Origin: an uncultured Thiotrichaceae bacterium
Lineage (GTDB): Bacteria > Pseudomonadota > Gammaproteobacteria > Thiotrichales > Thiotrichaceae
Assembly: GCA_902727985.1 (NCBI GenBank)
Contig: CACVAY010000034.1
Location: 1-40,601, forward strand
DNA: 40,601 nt
Direction of reading: 5' to 3'
In this document: one piece after another, positions 18,460-27,334 of the stretch
Position numbering within the stretch: the first letter of the stretch is position 1
How the letters are laid out: each line of letters begins with the position of its first letter
Position numbers and translations under genes: made by a program
The notes under the pieces: generated by a model
Seen by the model: only the letters and a program-made list of their open reading frames with translations
What the model was told of the DNA's origin: nothing
Database searches by the model: none

Positions 18460-18615
18460 ATGTCCGAAATTCAGAACATAGAAATAGCGAGATATCACGA
18501 TCAAATCATAAAAGATACTCATGCTGGGATGCTTGCTTTTTCTGGACGATCGTTATTACTAAATTCAGTGTCTCCAGTAACAGAGATACATGCCATTGAC
18601 TGCAATTCTTCTTGA
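18460..18615 (+). CDS. Short ORF (51 residues) after usp, perhaps a gene-start fragment
   Basis: Starts 21 bases after the usp stop with a fair ribosome-binding site (GGAG at 18450-18453). It begins MSEIQNIEIARYHDQIIKDT and then runs antisense through the 3' end of the araC-type remnant, so its second half is not likely to be original coding sequence. The first ~30 codons may be the 5' end of a lost gene fused to other DNA. No family recognised. Confidence 0.35.
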   Translation: MSEIQNIEIARYHDQIIKDTHAGMLAFSGRSLLLNSVSPVTEIHAIDCNSS

Positions 18616-19046
18616 GGAACAGATTTAGGATCGCCAAAATACAAGCTGATTGAGCGAGTTTGCGCATTAAGTAAGTTATTGCTGGCTGCATAAATAAAGA
18701 GTTGCTCAAACTTCGAGCCAATCTCCATATAGTCCCCTTGATGTGGGTATCCAGCGAGTTCTGTCTTTTCCATGTCCATAATTTCTACGTCATACATTTC
18801 GTTATACTCCTTTGATTCAAGTGGTAGCATCGCAATAAAGGGTTGAGAGTCGCAGCGATGCTTGTTTTTACGTGCTTCACGATATTCGCTGGGTGTTTCG
18901 CCAAACTCTTTGGTGAATGCTCGGCTAAATGCTTCTTGGCTACCGTAAGTAATCGTTTTTGCAATGCGTGAAAGTGGCTTGTCGGAACGGATTAGATCCG
19001 CCGCAGCGCGTTGGAGGCGTAAACGTCGAATCGTCGTGTTCAGATG
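18519..19046 (-). pseudogene. AraC-family regulator with GyrI-like domain, truncated at both ends
   Basis: The minus-strand frame is open from 19046 to the stop at 18519. It encodes most of an AraC-type HTH (RRLRLQRAAADLIRSDKPLS, TITYGSQEAFSRAFTKEFG, ETPSEYR) and then a GyrI-like ligand domain (YDVEIMDMEKTELAGYPHQG, SLYFGDPKSVPQEELQSMAC). The frame is closed by TAA before any start codon and lacks the first ~20-30 residues of the HTH. At the other end the GyrI domain stops after ACISVTGD, well short of its usual ~150 residues. Both ends are cut, so it is a relic. An internal ATG at 18830 could only give a partial GyrI domain. Confidence 0.75.
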
Positions 19047-19098
19047 TTAAAAAGTCGATAGCATGGGGATGGAATACTAAGGCCTTGGGAGTAGGTAA

Positions 19099-19689
19099 AT
19101 GAAAATGCTGTGGGTTGCTATATTTATGGCGGTACTGATATGGTCGGGTACTCAGCCTAAGGATTACCTGACATGGGCGCTTGAAGTCGCGCCTGCGGTA
19201 ATTGGCTTTGTTGTTCTCGCACTGACTTACCGATCTTTTCGATTGACGAGCTTGGTATACTTTCTGATTCTTGTGCATTGTGTCATTTTAATGGTTGGCG
19301 GGCATTACACTTATGCTGAAGTTCCTTGGTTTGATGATATGAAAGCTGTCTTTGGTTTTGAGCGAAACAATTACGATAAGGTCGGGCATTTTGTACAAGG
19401 TTTTGTGCCAGCCATGATTGCTCGTGAGCTTATTTTGCGGAAAAATCTTATCAACGGGAAATTCTGGACAGGCTTTTTTGTGGTGTGTTTTTGTCTGGCA
19501 TTTAGTGCCTTTTACGAGCTGATTGAGTGGGGTGTGGCTTTGCTGAGTGGAGAATCTGCAGAAGCCTTTCTGGGTACTCAAGGTTATATATGGGATACCC
19601 AGTCTGATATGGGATACGCTTTGTTGGGGGCTTTACTAGCGTTACTCAGTTTGTCTAAGGCTCATGATCGATATTTGGAAAAGGTCTGA
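19099..19689 (+). CDS. YjdF/DUF2238 family inner-membrane protein
   Basis: 196 residues with about five or six hydrophobic segments (MLWVAIFMAVLIW, VAPAVIGFVVLALTY, LVYFLILVHCVILMVG, FWTGFFVVCFCLAFSAF, YALLGALLALLSL). Family motifs are NNYDKVGHFVQGFVPAM, FYELIEWGVAL and QGYIWDTQSDMGYALLG, with conserved acidic and His residues facing the membrane. The E. coli homologue is YjdF, of unknown function. The start ATG at 19099 lies 52 bases beyond the truncated araC remnant on the other strand. No clear ribosome-binding site (GTAGGTAA). Confidence 0.88.
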   Translation: MKMLWVAIFMAVLIWSGTQPKDYLTWALEVAPAVIGFVVLALTYRSFRLTSLVYFLILVHCVILMVGGHYTYAEVPWFDDMKAVFGFERNNYDKVGHFVQGFVPAMIARELILRKNLINGKFWTGFFVVCFCLAFSAFYELIEWGVALLSGESAEAFLGTQGYIWDTQSDMGYALLGALLALLSLSKAHDRYLEKV

Positions 19690-19810
19690 TGATTTGTTTC
19701 AAGGTTTTGAGTATCTAGACACACATATGCTCTTTTATTCTTGATCCGACTTTTCTGTATTGATTTATCTCATATATATCCTAAAGCATCTCATTATAAT
19801 CCTCTATGCC

Positions 19811-19838
19811 GATAGTGTAGATTTTTGTTTATACTATC
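19811..19838. promoter_or_regulatory. Dyad and -10-like element upstream of cytochrome c4
   Basis: GATAGTGTA (19811-19819) pairs with TATACTATC (19830-19838) with one G-T, and the second arm contains a -10-like TATACT (19830-19835). A TATAAT also occurs at 19795-19800. One of these probably marks the promoter, and the dyad could be an operator. Confidence 0.35.
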
Positions 19839-19862
19839 AAGGTCAATATTTAGGAGAACACA

Positions 19863-20489
19863 ATGAAAAAATATGTTGTTGCATCATGGATGGTATTTGC
19901 TTCTTTCGCCGCGCCAGCGGTTGCCACTGCGGCTGATGCAGAGGCGGGTAAGGCATCTTATGCTGTATGTAGCTCATGCCATGGTCAAAATGGTGAAGGT
20001 AATATAGCGCTCAATTCGCCCGCAATCGCAGGTCAGGAAGATTGGTATCTGATCCGTCAGTTGAAAAATTTTAAAGCAGGTATTCGTGGTAAGCACCCAA
20101 AAGATACTCATGGCGTAACCATGGGGCCTATGGCTTCCACTCTTGCTGATGATACTGCGATTGAGAATGTCGCAGCCTATATCGGTACCTTTGCAGCCAC
20201 CAAGCCTGAAGTAACGATTACCGATAGTGATGCAGATAAAGGCAAAGCGCTTTATGCAGTCTGTTCATCTTGTCATGGCTTAAATGCTGAAGGTAAGAAA
20301 GAATTAAATGCACCTAAGCTAACGGGTTTGCAAGATTGGTACTTAGTACGTCAGATTACCAACTTTAAAGAGGGTATTCGTGGAAAAGATCCAAAAGATA
20401 CTTATGGTATGCAAATGTCACCAATGGCTATGACACTAGCTGATGAGCAAGCAATCAAAGATGTTGTTGCTTATATTAAAACGCTATAA
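19863..20489 (+). CDS. Diheme cytochrome c4
   Basis: Periplasmic electron carrier to terminal oxidases. 208 residues: a signal peptide (cleavage near ATAA, residue 23), then two homologous cytochrome c domains. The heme sites are CSSCH at 36-40 and 134-138, each followed by G-x-N-x-E-G. Each domain has the conserved DWYLIRQLKNF/DWYLVRQITNF and a Met ligand region (MGPMASTLAD, MSPMAMTLAD). AGGAGA lies before ATG 19863. It is monocistronic between a membrane-protein gene and the convergent glnD, with a strong terminator. Confidence 0.95.
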   Translation: MKKYVVASWMVFASFAAPAVATAADAEAGKASYAVCSSCHGQNGEGNIALNSPAIAGQEDWYLIRQLKNFKAGIRGKHPKDTHGVTMGPMASTLADDTAIENVAAYIGTFAATKPEVTITDSDADKGKALYAVCSSCHGLNAEGKKELNAPKLTGLQDWYLVRQITNFKEGIRGKDPKDTYGMQMSPMAMTLADEQAIKDVVAYIKTL

Positions 20490-20507
20490 GTAAGGCGGTT
20501 TGATTAG

Positions 20508-20538
20508 AAGGCAGCTTACAAGAGTAAGCTGCCTTTTT
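20508..20538 (+). terminator. Terminator of cytochrome c4
   Basis: Perfect 12-bp stem AAGGCAGCTTAC (20508-20519) / GTAAGCTGCCTT (20524-20535), a 4-base loop, then T to 20538. It lies in the gap between convergent cytochrome c4 and glnD. Confidence 0.9.
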
Positions 20539-20567
20539 ATTGTTGGTATATTAATGAAGGTGTTGGA

Positions 20568-23213
20568 TTAGGCGGCTTCTGTTTTTGAATCGAGTAGTTC
20601 AATGATTTGTTGTTCGATATCACGTAAGGTTTCTTCATCAATGATGGGGTTATCATTGCTGTCTGTTAAGTAGAATAAATCTTCTGCTTCCTCTCCTAAT
20701 GTCGCGATTCTTGCACTGATAACCTGAAGATCAAGTTGATAAAGAATTTCACTGATTCGTGAAAGCAGCCCTGGAATATCAAGAGTACGGATTGTTACAA
20801 TGGTTACTTGGCGTTCAGTATCTTGCTTGAATGACACGCGAGTTTTTGAGCGGAAGAGATCAAGTCGATGGCTGGGTCTTACCAATTCGGTTTTGTTTTC
20901 TACAGGGAGCGTGATCTTGTCGCGCAATCGGTTTATCAATAATAATTGCTCGTCTGTATCTTCAATGAGTTGATTGTCGCGACCTAAGATATTGAATGTC
21001 TCAAGTGCGAAGCCGTCGGGAGTACCCATAATATAGGCGGCAACCGTATTTACCTTGAGAGTTTCTAACACCTTGGTAGTGCGAGCAAAGAGTCCGTCAA
21101 TTACGGGCGTATAAATAAAGACGAGTGTGCTGTTACGGTTTTCTTCTTGGCGGATTTGAATGAGTGGGTACACGTTTTCCTGAAGAATATGCGTCATTTG
21201 CCAAAGGATGGTTTCAACAGAATGATGGAGCATATATTCATTCCCCATGCTTTCACAGTACGCAGCTCCTCTGTTTTTACTGGTTTTGTGTATGGGTAAT
21301 TGTTCTAAGACTGCCTCTTTCTTTTGCGCGAGTAATTCTTCATAGTTGGCTGGTGGAATTCCTCGTTTTAGCAGGCGTCGAGTTTTTTCGTAAAGTTCTT
21401 TCAGTAATGATGCTTTCCAACTATTAAACATCTCTGGATTAGTCGCTCGCATATCAGCAATAGTGAGTAAATACAGATAATCAAGACGTGTTGGGGAGAC
21501 AATATGTGTTGCAAAATCCGCAATAACATTCGGGTCGCTGAGGTCTTTACGCTGTGCTGTCATGCTCATGACTAGATGATTTTTCACTAGCCAACTCACA
21601 AGGTGTGAGTCAAAGCTATTCAGATTATGCGAACGACAAAACTCATAGGCATCTACGGCACCTAATTCAGAATGATCGCCGCCTCGTCCTTTTGCAATAT
21701 CATGAAAAATCCCAGCCAAATATAACAATGAGTGATTAGGGATGGTATTGAATATCAGGCTGGAAAACGGTTGCTCATTCTGACCTTTATCGGTTGTGTG
21801 CTGTCGCAAGTTACGAATAAGGCGCAGTGTATGATCATCGACCGTATATGCGTGGAAAAGGTCAAATTGCATGCGTCCGACGATATTGGCAAATGCCGGA
21901 ATCCAGGCCGCAAGAATACTGTAGCGATTCATTCTGCGTAGCACATAGGTAATGCCATGTGGTTCAGACATAATCTTCATGAACACCGCTTTATGCTCAG
22001 CGTTGTCTCGATAGGTATCATCAATCATGGGTAAATGATCGTTGATTGAGCGGATAGTACTAGGTGTCATACCCCGAGAGCCTGAGGTGGTTTGCATCAG
22101 ATGAAAAATTTCTAACAACGCGCTTGGTTGTTTTTCAAAAATATCAGCTTGGGTGATATGGATATAGGCATCCTGCATTTCACACCAATCGGTTATTTTT
22201 GTGATGATTGGGTCACTGTTGGGAAGAATGGTTTCTCGGAAAATGCCAATAAGTAGCTCGGTAAGACGTTCTAGGCGTGTGATCACTTGATAATAGTGAT
22301 GCATGAATTCTTCAACAGCTTTGTTCCCTTGGTCACTGGTGTAGCCAAACATTTTGGTGAGCGGGGGTTGGTGCTCTAAACGGAGGCGGTCTTCTTTGCG
22401 GTTGCTGACGAGATGCAGAGCGAAGCGAATTCTCCAAAGAAAATCCCTGTCGCTGATCAGTTGATCATATTCATGTTGTTGTAATAGTTTTTCATCAAGT
22501 AATTCTTCAAAGGACAGTGTGCCGAAATGTCTTGCGGTTACCCAGCTGATCATTTGTAGGTCACGCAAGCCGCCTGGGCCATCTTTTAGATTAGGTTCAA
22601 CGCGATAAGCCGTGTCACCAAATTTTTGGTAACGGCGCTTTTGTTCCCCTAGTTTTGCTTTGAAGAAATGTTGGCTATCCCACATTTGTTCCGTTGTGAT
22701 GGTTCCAAGGAGGTTTTGGAAGAGTGCTTGATTGCCGCATAAGAAGCGTGATTCGATCAGGTTGGTGATGATCGTTAAGTCATTTTTTGCTTCTTCCTGG
22801 CATTCTTCAAACGTTCTTACGCTATGGCCGATTTCAAGTTTCAAGTCCCAGAGGAGGGTGATTAATGCAGAGAGCTTGTCCTGACAAGCTTGATCAGGCT
22901 CATCTTGAAGGAGGATCATCAAGTCGATGTCTGACTCAGGGTGCATTTCTGCTCTGCCATAACCACCTACTGCAACGAGGCTTAGTGAGCTTTCATGGTC
23001 TAATTGGTGAGAATGCCAGAGGGTCTTCAAAAGGCAGTCAATTGCATCCGAACGTCCTAATAGCAATGCTCCAATCTCCGCGCCCTCATGAAAGGCAAAG
23101 CTTAACTCATCATAAATGTTTGCAAGGTAAGCTTTCGCAATATCAAGCTTGATATTGGGGTGTGATGAGAAGGTTTGTTGGTGTTGTTGGAGTCTGCTCT
23201 GCCATTCGTTCAT
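20568..23213 (-). CDS. glnD: [Protein-PII] uridylyltransferase / uridylyl-removing enzyme
   Basis: Senses glutamine and uridylylates or de-uridylylates PII proteins, controlling nitrogen assimilation; cytosolic. 881 residues, full length. The nucleotidyltransferase domain has VGGYGRAEMHPESDIDLMI (about 82-100, with D95 and D97 as metal ligands). The HD hydrolase domain has LAGIFHDIAKGRGGDHSELG around residue 500. Two ACT domains close the chain (about 700-880; VNTVAAYIMGTPDGFALETF and IRTLDIPGLLSRISEILYQL). It lies downstream of map on the same strand, as in other gammaproteobacteria. Confidence 0.97.
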   Translation of the reverse strand: MNEWQSRLQQHQQTFSSHPNIKLDIAKAYLANIYDELSFAFHEGAEIGALLLGRSDAIDCLLKTLWHSHQLDHESSLSLVAVGGYGRAEMHPESDIDLMILLQDEPDQACQDKLSALITLLWDLKLEIGHSVRTFEECQEEAKNDLTIITNLIESRFLCGNQALFQNLLGTITTEQMWDSQHFFKAKLGEQKRRYQKFGDTAYRVEPNLKDGPGGLRDLQMISWVTARHFGTLSFEELLDEKLLQQHEYDQLISDRDFLWRIRFALHLVSNRKEDRLRLEHQPPLTKMFGYTSDQGNKAVEEFMHHYYQVITRLERLTELLIGIFRETILPNSDPIITKITDWCEMQDAYIHITQADIFEKQPSALLEIFHLMQTTSGSRGMTPSTIRSINDHLPMIDDTYRDNAEHKAVFMKIMSEPHGITYVLRRMNRYSILAAWIPAFANIVGRMQFDLFHAYTVDDHTLRLIRNLRQHTTDKGQNEQPFSSLIFNTIPNHSLLYLAGIFHDIAKGRGGDHSELGAVDAYEFCRSHNLNSFDSHLVSWLVKNHLVMSMTAQRKDLSDPNVIADFATHIVSPTRLDYLYLLTIADMRATNPEMFNSWKASLLKELYEKTRRLLKRGIPPANYEELLAQKKEAVLEQLPIHKTSKNRGAAYCESMGNEYMLHHSVETILWQMTHILQENVYPLIQIRQEENRNSTLVFIYTPVIDGLFARTTKVLETLKVNTVAAYIMGTPDGFALETFNILGRDNQLIEDTDEQLLLINRLRDKITLPVENKTELVRPSHRLDLFRSKTRVSFKQDTERQVTIVTIRTLDIPGLLSRISEILYQLDLQVISARIATLGEEAEDLFYLTDSNDNPIIDEETLRDIEQQIIELLDSKTEAA

Positions 23214-23290
23214 TAGTGTTTTTTCTTAGAGAATAATCTTATGGATAAGATTGCCTTTTGCTAAGTGAAAGCGCAAGCCGAAATATGCTT

Positions 23291-23332
23291 AAAGAAAAGA
23301 GGGGCCCCTACCTTTAAGAGCAAGGTCGGGGC
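23291..23332 (-). terminator. Terminator-like hairpin after map
   Basis: On the minus strand GCCCC-G-ACCTT (23332-23322) pairs with AAGGT-A-GGGGC (23314-23304), with one mismatch and a short loop, followed by CCCTCTTTTCTTT. It lies 8 bases past the map stop and probably separates map from glnD. Confidence 0.65.
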
Positions 23333-23339
23333 AAAGGGC

Positions 23340-24122
23340 TTAGAATTGGTTGCGCCAGTCCTGTTCGTCTTCGCGCAGAGTAAAAATTTCAACGCCATCG
23401 TCAGTAACTAGCATGGTGTGTTCCCATTGTGCGGATAAGGAGCGGTCTTTAGTTATGACAGTCCATTTATCAGGTAACGTCTTGATGTGACGTTTGCCGA
23501 TATTGACCATGGGCTCGATAGTGAAAGTCATGCCTTTTTTCAGTTCTACGCCAGTATCTGGTTTGCCGTAATGTAAAATTTGGGGTTCTTCGTGAAAATT
23601 CTCTCCAATACCATGACCACAATATTCTCTAACGATAGAGCAATGCTGTGATTCAGCATAGGTTTGAATAGCATGTCCAATATCGCCCAATTTAATGCCA
23701 GGTCTGACCATCTTGATGCCGATAAACATCGCTTGGCGTGCAACGTCACATAGACGTTTTGCATGAGGTTTTACCTTGCCAACATAAAACATTTTGCTGG
23801 TGTCGCCGTGGAAGCCATCTTTAATAACAGTAATATCAATATTAATGATATCGCCTTGTTTGAGTTTCTTATTGGCTGGAATGCCATGACAAATAACGTG
23901 ATTGACGGATGTGCAAATAGACTTTGGAAAGCCGTGGTAGTTGAGTGGGGCAGGTATTGCATCAAGGTCGTTAACGATAAAATCATGGCAAATCTGGTTT
24001 AAGTCGTCAGTAGTAACGCCTGCTTTGACGTGTGGTTCAATCATGTCTAATACGCTAGCAGCAAGCTTTCCGGCAACGCGCATTTTTTCGATATCTTCTG
24101 GAGTTCTTAGGTTGATAGACAT
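23340..24122 (-). CDS. map: Type I methionine aminopeptidase
   Basis: Removes the initiator Met from nascent proteins. 260 residues from the ATG at 24122 (MSINLRTPEDIEKM); the in-frame TTG at 24167 would add 15 residues outside the conserved domain. Metal ligands lie in INIDITVIKDGFHGDTSKMF (two Asp), CGHGIGENFHEEP (His), TIEPM (Glu) and SAQWEHTMLV (Glu side). The gene diverges from rpsB across 322 bases, the usual arrangement in this class. Confidence 0.96.
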   Translation of the reverse strand: MSINLRTPEDIEKMRVAGKLAASVLDMIEPHVKAGVTTDDLNQICHDFIVNDLDAIPAPLNYHGFPKSICTSVNHVICHGIPANKKLKQGDIINIDITVIKDGFHGDTSKMFYVGKVKPHAKRLCDVARQAMFIGIKMVRPGIKLGDIGHAIQTYAESQHCSIVREYCGHGIGENFHEEPQILHYGKPDTGVELKKGMTFTIEPMVNIGKRHIKTLPDKWTVITKDRSLSAQWEHTMLVTDDGVEIFTLREDEQDWRNQF

Positions 24123-24238
24123 TTGTACAGTGTTTAATCCTGTGGAATTTTGACTTTCGTTACTCAAAATTTGAGTTTACGCTGTCGTGAGAATGATGTT
24201 AGAAACTTTGTTTTGCTGTGGTTTCATCGGACGTTTTA

Positions 24239-24247
24239 TGGTATAAA
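24239..24247 (+). promoter_or_regulatory. Extended -10 promoter of rpsB-tsf
   Basis: TG-G-TATAAA (24239-24247) followed directly by a GC-rich stretch GCGCACGC, the kind of discriminator seen at growth-rate-controlled ribosomal promoters. No good -35 is visible at the right distance. It would give a leader of nearly 200 bases. Confidence 0.5.
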
Positions 24248-24377
24248 GCGCACGCAAATTTCGCAATATTATTTTCAATTGTTTTGCAGTTGTTAGCATA
24301 TTCTGAAAATTTGCAAACACATTAGCGTAATGAATAGATACTATTCGTTATTAATTCACACACATTTCGACACGATT

Positions 24378-24444
24378 AGCAGGGTGCCAGCAATGGTTGT
24401 TAATTGGGAAGTGTGGAGGCCTAACCCAAAAAATTAAGGAAATT
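24378..24444 (+). promoter_or_regulatory. Candidate S2-binding leader of rpsB
   Basis: The bases just upstream of rpsB read GCAGGGTGCCAGCAATGG, then GTGTGGAGGCCTAACCC, then the ribosome-binding site AAGGAA. GGTT (24395-24398) can pair with AACC (24423-24426), and GGGTGCC with parts of GGCCTAACCC. Gammaproteobacterial rpsB leaders are known to carry a conserved S2-responsive structure at this place. The match here is by position and overall look, not by alignment. Confidence 0.45.
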
Positions 24445-25266
24445 ATGGCAAACGTAACCATGCGCCAAATGCTAGAAGCAGGCGTACACTTCGGACACCA
24501 GACACGTTACTGGAATCCTAAAATGGCTCCCTATATCTTCGGTGAGCGCAACAAAATTCATATCATCAACCTGGAAAATTCATTGCCAATGTTTAACGAC
24601 GCAATGAATTTCATCGGTAAGATTGCTTCTCAAGGCGGCAAGATCATGTTTGTTGGAACTAAGCGTTCTGCACAATCTATCGTTAAGGAAGAAGCCTTGC
24701 GTTGTAAAATGCCTTTCGTTAATCATCGCTGGTTAGGCGGTATGTTGACTAACTTCAAAACGGTGAAGCAGTCAGTACGTCGTTTACACGATATTGATAA
24801 GCAAACTGCTGATGGTACCTTGGAAAAACGCGGTAAAAAAGAAGCGTTGATGATCTCTCGTGAAGGCGCGAAGCTGGAGAAGAGTCTTGGTGGAATCAAA
24901 GACATGAAGCGTCTTCCAGATGCTTTATTTGTTATTGATGTAGGCTACGAAGATATCGCGATCAAAGAGGCGGTAAAACTTGGAATCCCCGTTATCGGAA
25001 TCGTAGATACTAACAACTCTTGTAAAGGCGTTGATTACATTATTCCTGGTAATGATGACGCAATCCGCGCGATTCAGCTCTATACTACGTTTGCTGCTGA
25101 TACAATCATTGAAGGTCATATGGCTGCAGCAACAACTGCTAGTGATATGGCTGAAGCTGAAATAGCGGCAGCAGCACCTGTAGCAACTCCTGCCGAAGAA
25201 GCTGCGCCTGTAGCTGAAGCACCAGCGGCAGAAGCGGCATCTGCTCCAGCAGCAGAAACGAAGTAA
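24445..25266 (+). CDS. rpsB: Small-subunit ribosomal protein S2
   Basis: 30S subunit protein. 273 residues from the ATG at 24445 ([20 protein letters not shown]), with AAGGA upstream. The TTG at 24397 in frame is too far from the conserved start. Motifs are [46 protein letters not shown] and the central PDALFVIDV with [10 protein letters not shown]. The C-terminus is extended by about 35 Ala/Glu-rich residues ([16 protein letters not shown]), a variable tail found in several proteobacterial S2 proteins. First gene of rpsB-tsf. Confidence 0.98.
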   Translation: MANVTMRQMLEAGVHFGHQTRYWNPKMAPYIFGERNKIHIINLENSLPMFNDAMNFIGKIASQGGKIMFVGTKRSAQSIVKEEALRCKMPFVNHRWLGGMLTNFKTVKQSVRRLHDIDKQTADGTLEKRGKKEALMISREGAKLEKSLGGIKDMKRLPDALFVIDVGYEDIAIKEAVKLGIPVIGIVDTNNSCKGVDYIIPGNDDAIRAIQLYTTFAADTIIEGHMAAATTASDMAEAEIAAAAPVATPAEEAAPVAEAPAAEAASAPAAETK

Positions 25267-25280
25267 ATCTTGATACATTG

Positions 25281-25310
25281 CGGCGAGAATGTTCTTTCTC
25301 GTCGCCATTT
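25281..25310 (+). terminator. Attenuator-like hairpin between rpsB and tsf
   Basis: GGCGAGAA (25282-25289) pairs with TTCTCGTCGCC (25296-25306) with one bulged T, followed by ATTT. The T-tract is short, so partial termination that lowers tsf relative to rpsB is likely. Confidence 0.5.
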
Positions 25311-25404
25311 AATCACTGGTAAATATTTAGAACTTATACTGTCTAGTTGTTAGCTATAAGTTCATATACAACACTAGAACCAAATATTTGAGAAGGTAAA
25401 GACA

Positions 25405-26286
25405 ATGGCAATAACTGCTGCAATGGTAAAGGAACTACGCCAGCGTACTGGCGCTGGTATGATGGATTGTAAGAAAATGTTAACTGAAGCAAACGGTGAC
25501 ATGGATGCAGCTATCGAGATCATGCGCAAAAGCGGTGCGGCAAAAGCTGACAAAAAAGCCGGTCGTGTTGCTGCTGAAGGACGTATCGTTATTACCATTA
25601 ACGATGATGCAAATGAAGGTGCAATTTTGGAAGTAAATTCAGAAACGGACTTCGTTGCTAAAGATGCAAGCTTTATAGCTTTCGCTGATGCGGTTGCTGC
25701 GGGCGTTTTAGCTGATAAGCCTGCCGATTTGCCTGCACTTTCATCATTGCCATTAGATAATGGTGAAACGGTTGAAGAAACACGTGCGAACTTGGTTGCT
25801 AAGATTGGTGAGAACATTCAAGTACGTCGTTTTGAAATTTCAACGGTTGATGATGGTGTACTAGCCGCTTATTCACATGGGGAGCGTATCGGCGTTTTGA
25901 TTTCTATCAGTGGTGGTGACGAAGCTTTAGGTAAGGATATTGCGATGCATATCGCTGCAAGTAACCCAATGTGTGTATCTGAAGACCAGGTTCCTGCTGA
26001 AGAGCTTGCGAAAGAGAAAGAAATTCTTATTGCTCAGGCAGAGGGAAGTGGTAAACCTGCTGAGATCATTGAAAAAATGGTTGGAGGTCGTATACGTAAA
26101 TACCTTTCGGAGATCACACTTATGGGTCAGCCATTTGTTAAAGATCCAGACCAAACGGTTGGTAAACTAGTAAAAGATGCTGGTGCAACAGTTAACGGCT
26201 TTGTTCGTTATGAAGTTGGTGAAGGCATTGAAAAGAAGCAAGAAGATTTTGCTGCTGAAGTGATGGCGCAGATGAAGTCTAGTTAA
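25405..26286 (+). CDS. tsf: Translation elongation factor Ts
   Basis: Nucleotide exchange factor for EF-Tu. 293 residues. The N-terminal UBA-like domain is [34 protein letters not shown]; the core has the EF-Tu-contacting TDFVAKD and [10 protein letters not shown], the coiled-coil insertion and the C-terminal [32 protein letters not shown] lies before ATG 25405. It is the second gene of the rpsB operon and is followed by a strong terminator. Confidence 0.98.
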   Translation: MAITAAMVKELRQRTGAGMMDCKKMLTEANGDMDAAIEIMRKSGAAKADKKAGRVAAEGRIVITINDDANEGAILEVNSETDFVAKDASFIAFADAVAAGVLADKPADLPALSSLPLDNGETVEETRANLVAKIGENIQVRRFEISTVDDGVLAAYSHGERIGVLISISGGDEALGKDIAMHIAASNPMCVSEDQVPAEELAKEKEILIAQAEGSGKPAEIIEKMVGGRIRKYLSEITLMGQPFVKDPDQTVGKLVKDAGATVNGFVRYEVGEGIEKKQEDFAAEVMAQMKSS

Positions 26287-26340
26287 GCAATATATTTGAT
26301 TTTACCCTGACGGCTCACGATGAGAACGATGGTTTAAAGA

Positions 26341-26364
26341 AAGGGGCGTTAGCCCCTTTTTTTT
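26341..26364 (+). terminator. Terminator of rpsB-tsf
   Basis: AAGGGGC (26341-26347), loop GTTA, GCCCC (26352-26356), then eight Ts (26357-26364). The rest of the 325-base gap up to pyrH holds no gene; a -10-like TATAAA at 26554-26559 is the only promoter candidate seen for pyrH. Confidence 0.93.
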
Positions 26365-26611
26365 GACTTTTATTTATGGGGCTTTCTAGTTCCATGCCTA
26401 TGCATAAACATGTGACAAAAAAAGGCTTAAGAATCGGTAAGGCTTTTCTTAGCATTTTTCCGGTATTGGGACATGCAAAGGTTTTTACTTAGTGTTAAAT
26501 TCGTTAGCGATTTTACAAAGCATTGGGTTTAGTACATCAACTACCCCTTGGCTTATAAAAGTCCTAGAAGAAATTTTCTGAACATGCCGATAATTGATGG
26601 AGAAATGTTGT

Positions 26612-27331
26612 ATGTCGAATAAACCTGTCTATAAAAGAATTTTACTGAAACTCAGTGGCGAAGCGCTTATGGGAGATGGTGATTTTGGAATTGATCCTGA
26701 GGTATTGCAAACGGTTGCAAAGGAACTTGCAGAGCTTCAACAAGCAGGGGTGCAGATAGGTTTAGTTATCGGCGGCGGTAATATTTTCCGTGGCGCGGGT
26801 TTGGCGCAATCGGGTATTGATAGAACCCGAGCTGATCAAATGGGCATGTTGGCTACTGTTATGAACTCATTAGCCATGCAAGATGCCATCCTGAAACAAG
26901 GTGGAGAATGTCAGGTTTTATCGGCATTGAGCCTTGATCAAGCCTGTGAGGTTCACTCAGCAAACCGGGCACGCAATCATTTGGATAAAGGACGTGTCGT
27001 GATTATGGCAGCGGGTTCTGGGAACCCGTATTTCACAACAGATACGGCTGCTGGTTTACGTGCCTTGGAAATTCATGCCGATTTATTGCTCAAAGGGACG
27101 AAGGTAGATGGGATTTATGATTCTGATCCGAATAAAAACCCTGATGCAAAGCGCTATGATAGCATTGGCTATAATGAAGCAATCAGCAAAGAATTAGGCG
27201 TTATGGATTTGACGGCTCTTGTACTTTGTCGGGATAATGCGATGCCAATGCAAGTGTATAATTTATTTGAAGCAGGGAAGTTATCAGCCATCGTACATGG
27301 CGAATCTGCTGGAACGAAGGTTGAGGTATAA
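26612..27331 (+). CDS. pyrH: UMP kinase
   Basis: Phosphorylates UMP to UDP for RNA, DNA and sugar-nucleotide synthesis; a hexameric amino-acid-kinase-fold enzyme of the cytosol. 239 residues. Motifs are RILLKLSGEALMG, VIGGGNIFRG, DQMGMLATVMNSLAMQDAI, FTTDTAAGLRALEI and KGTKVDGIYDSDP. The ATG at 26612 with GGAGA at 26600-26604 is preferred; in-frame ATG 26597 would add five unconserved residues. It is followed 3 bases later by frr. Confidence 0.97.
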   Translation: MSNKPVYKRILLKLSGEALMGDGDFGIDPEVLQTVAKELAELQQAGVQIGLVIGGGNIFRGAGLAQSGIDRTRADQMGMLATVMNSLAMQDAILKQGGECQVLSALSLDQACEVHSANRARNHLDKGRVVIMAAGSGNPYFTTDTAAGLRALEIHADLLLKGTKVDGIYDSDPNKNPDAKRYDSIGYNEAISKELGVMDLTALVLCRDNAMPMQVYNLFEAGKLSAIVHGESAGTKVEV

Positions 27332-27334
27332 AAA

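Noticed and set aside
25116-25316. Ala-rich minus-strand ORF at the rpsB 3' end
   Set aside because: It mirrors the Ala/Glu-rich tail of S2 and is not an independent gene.
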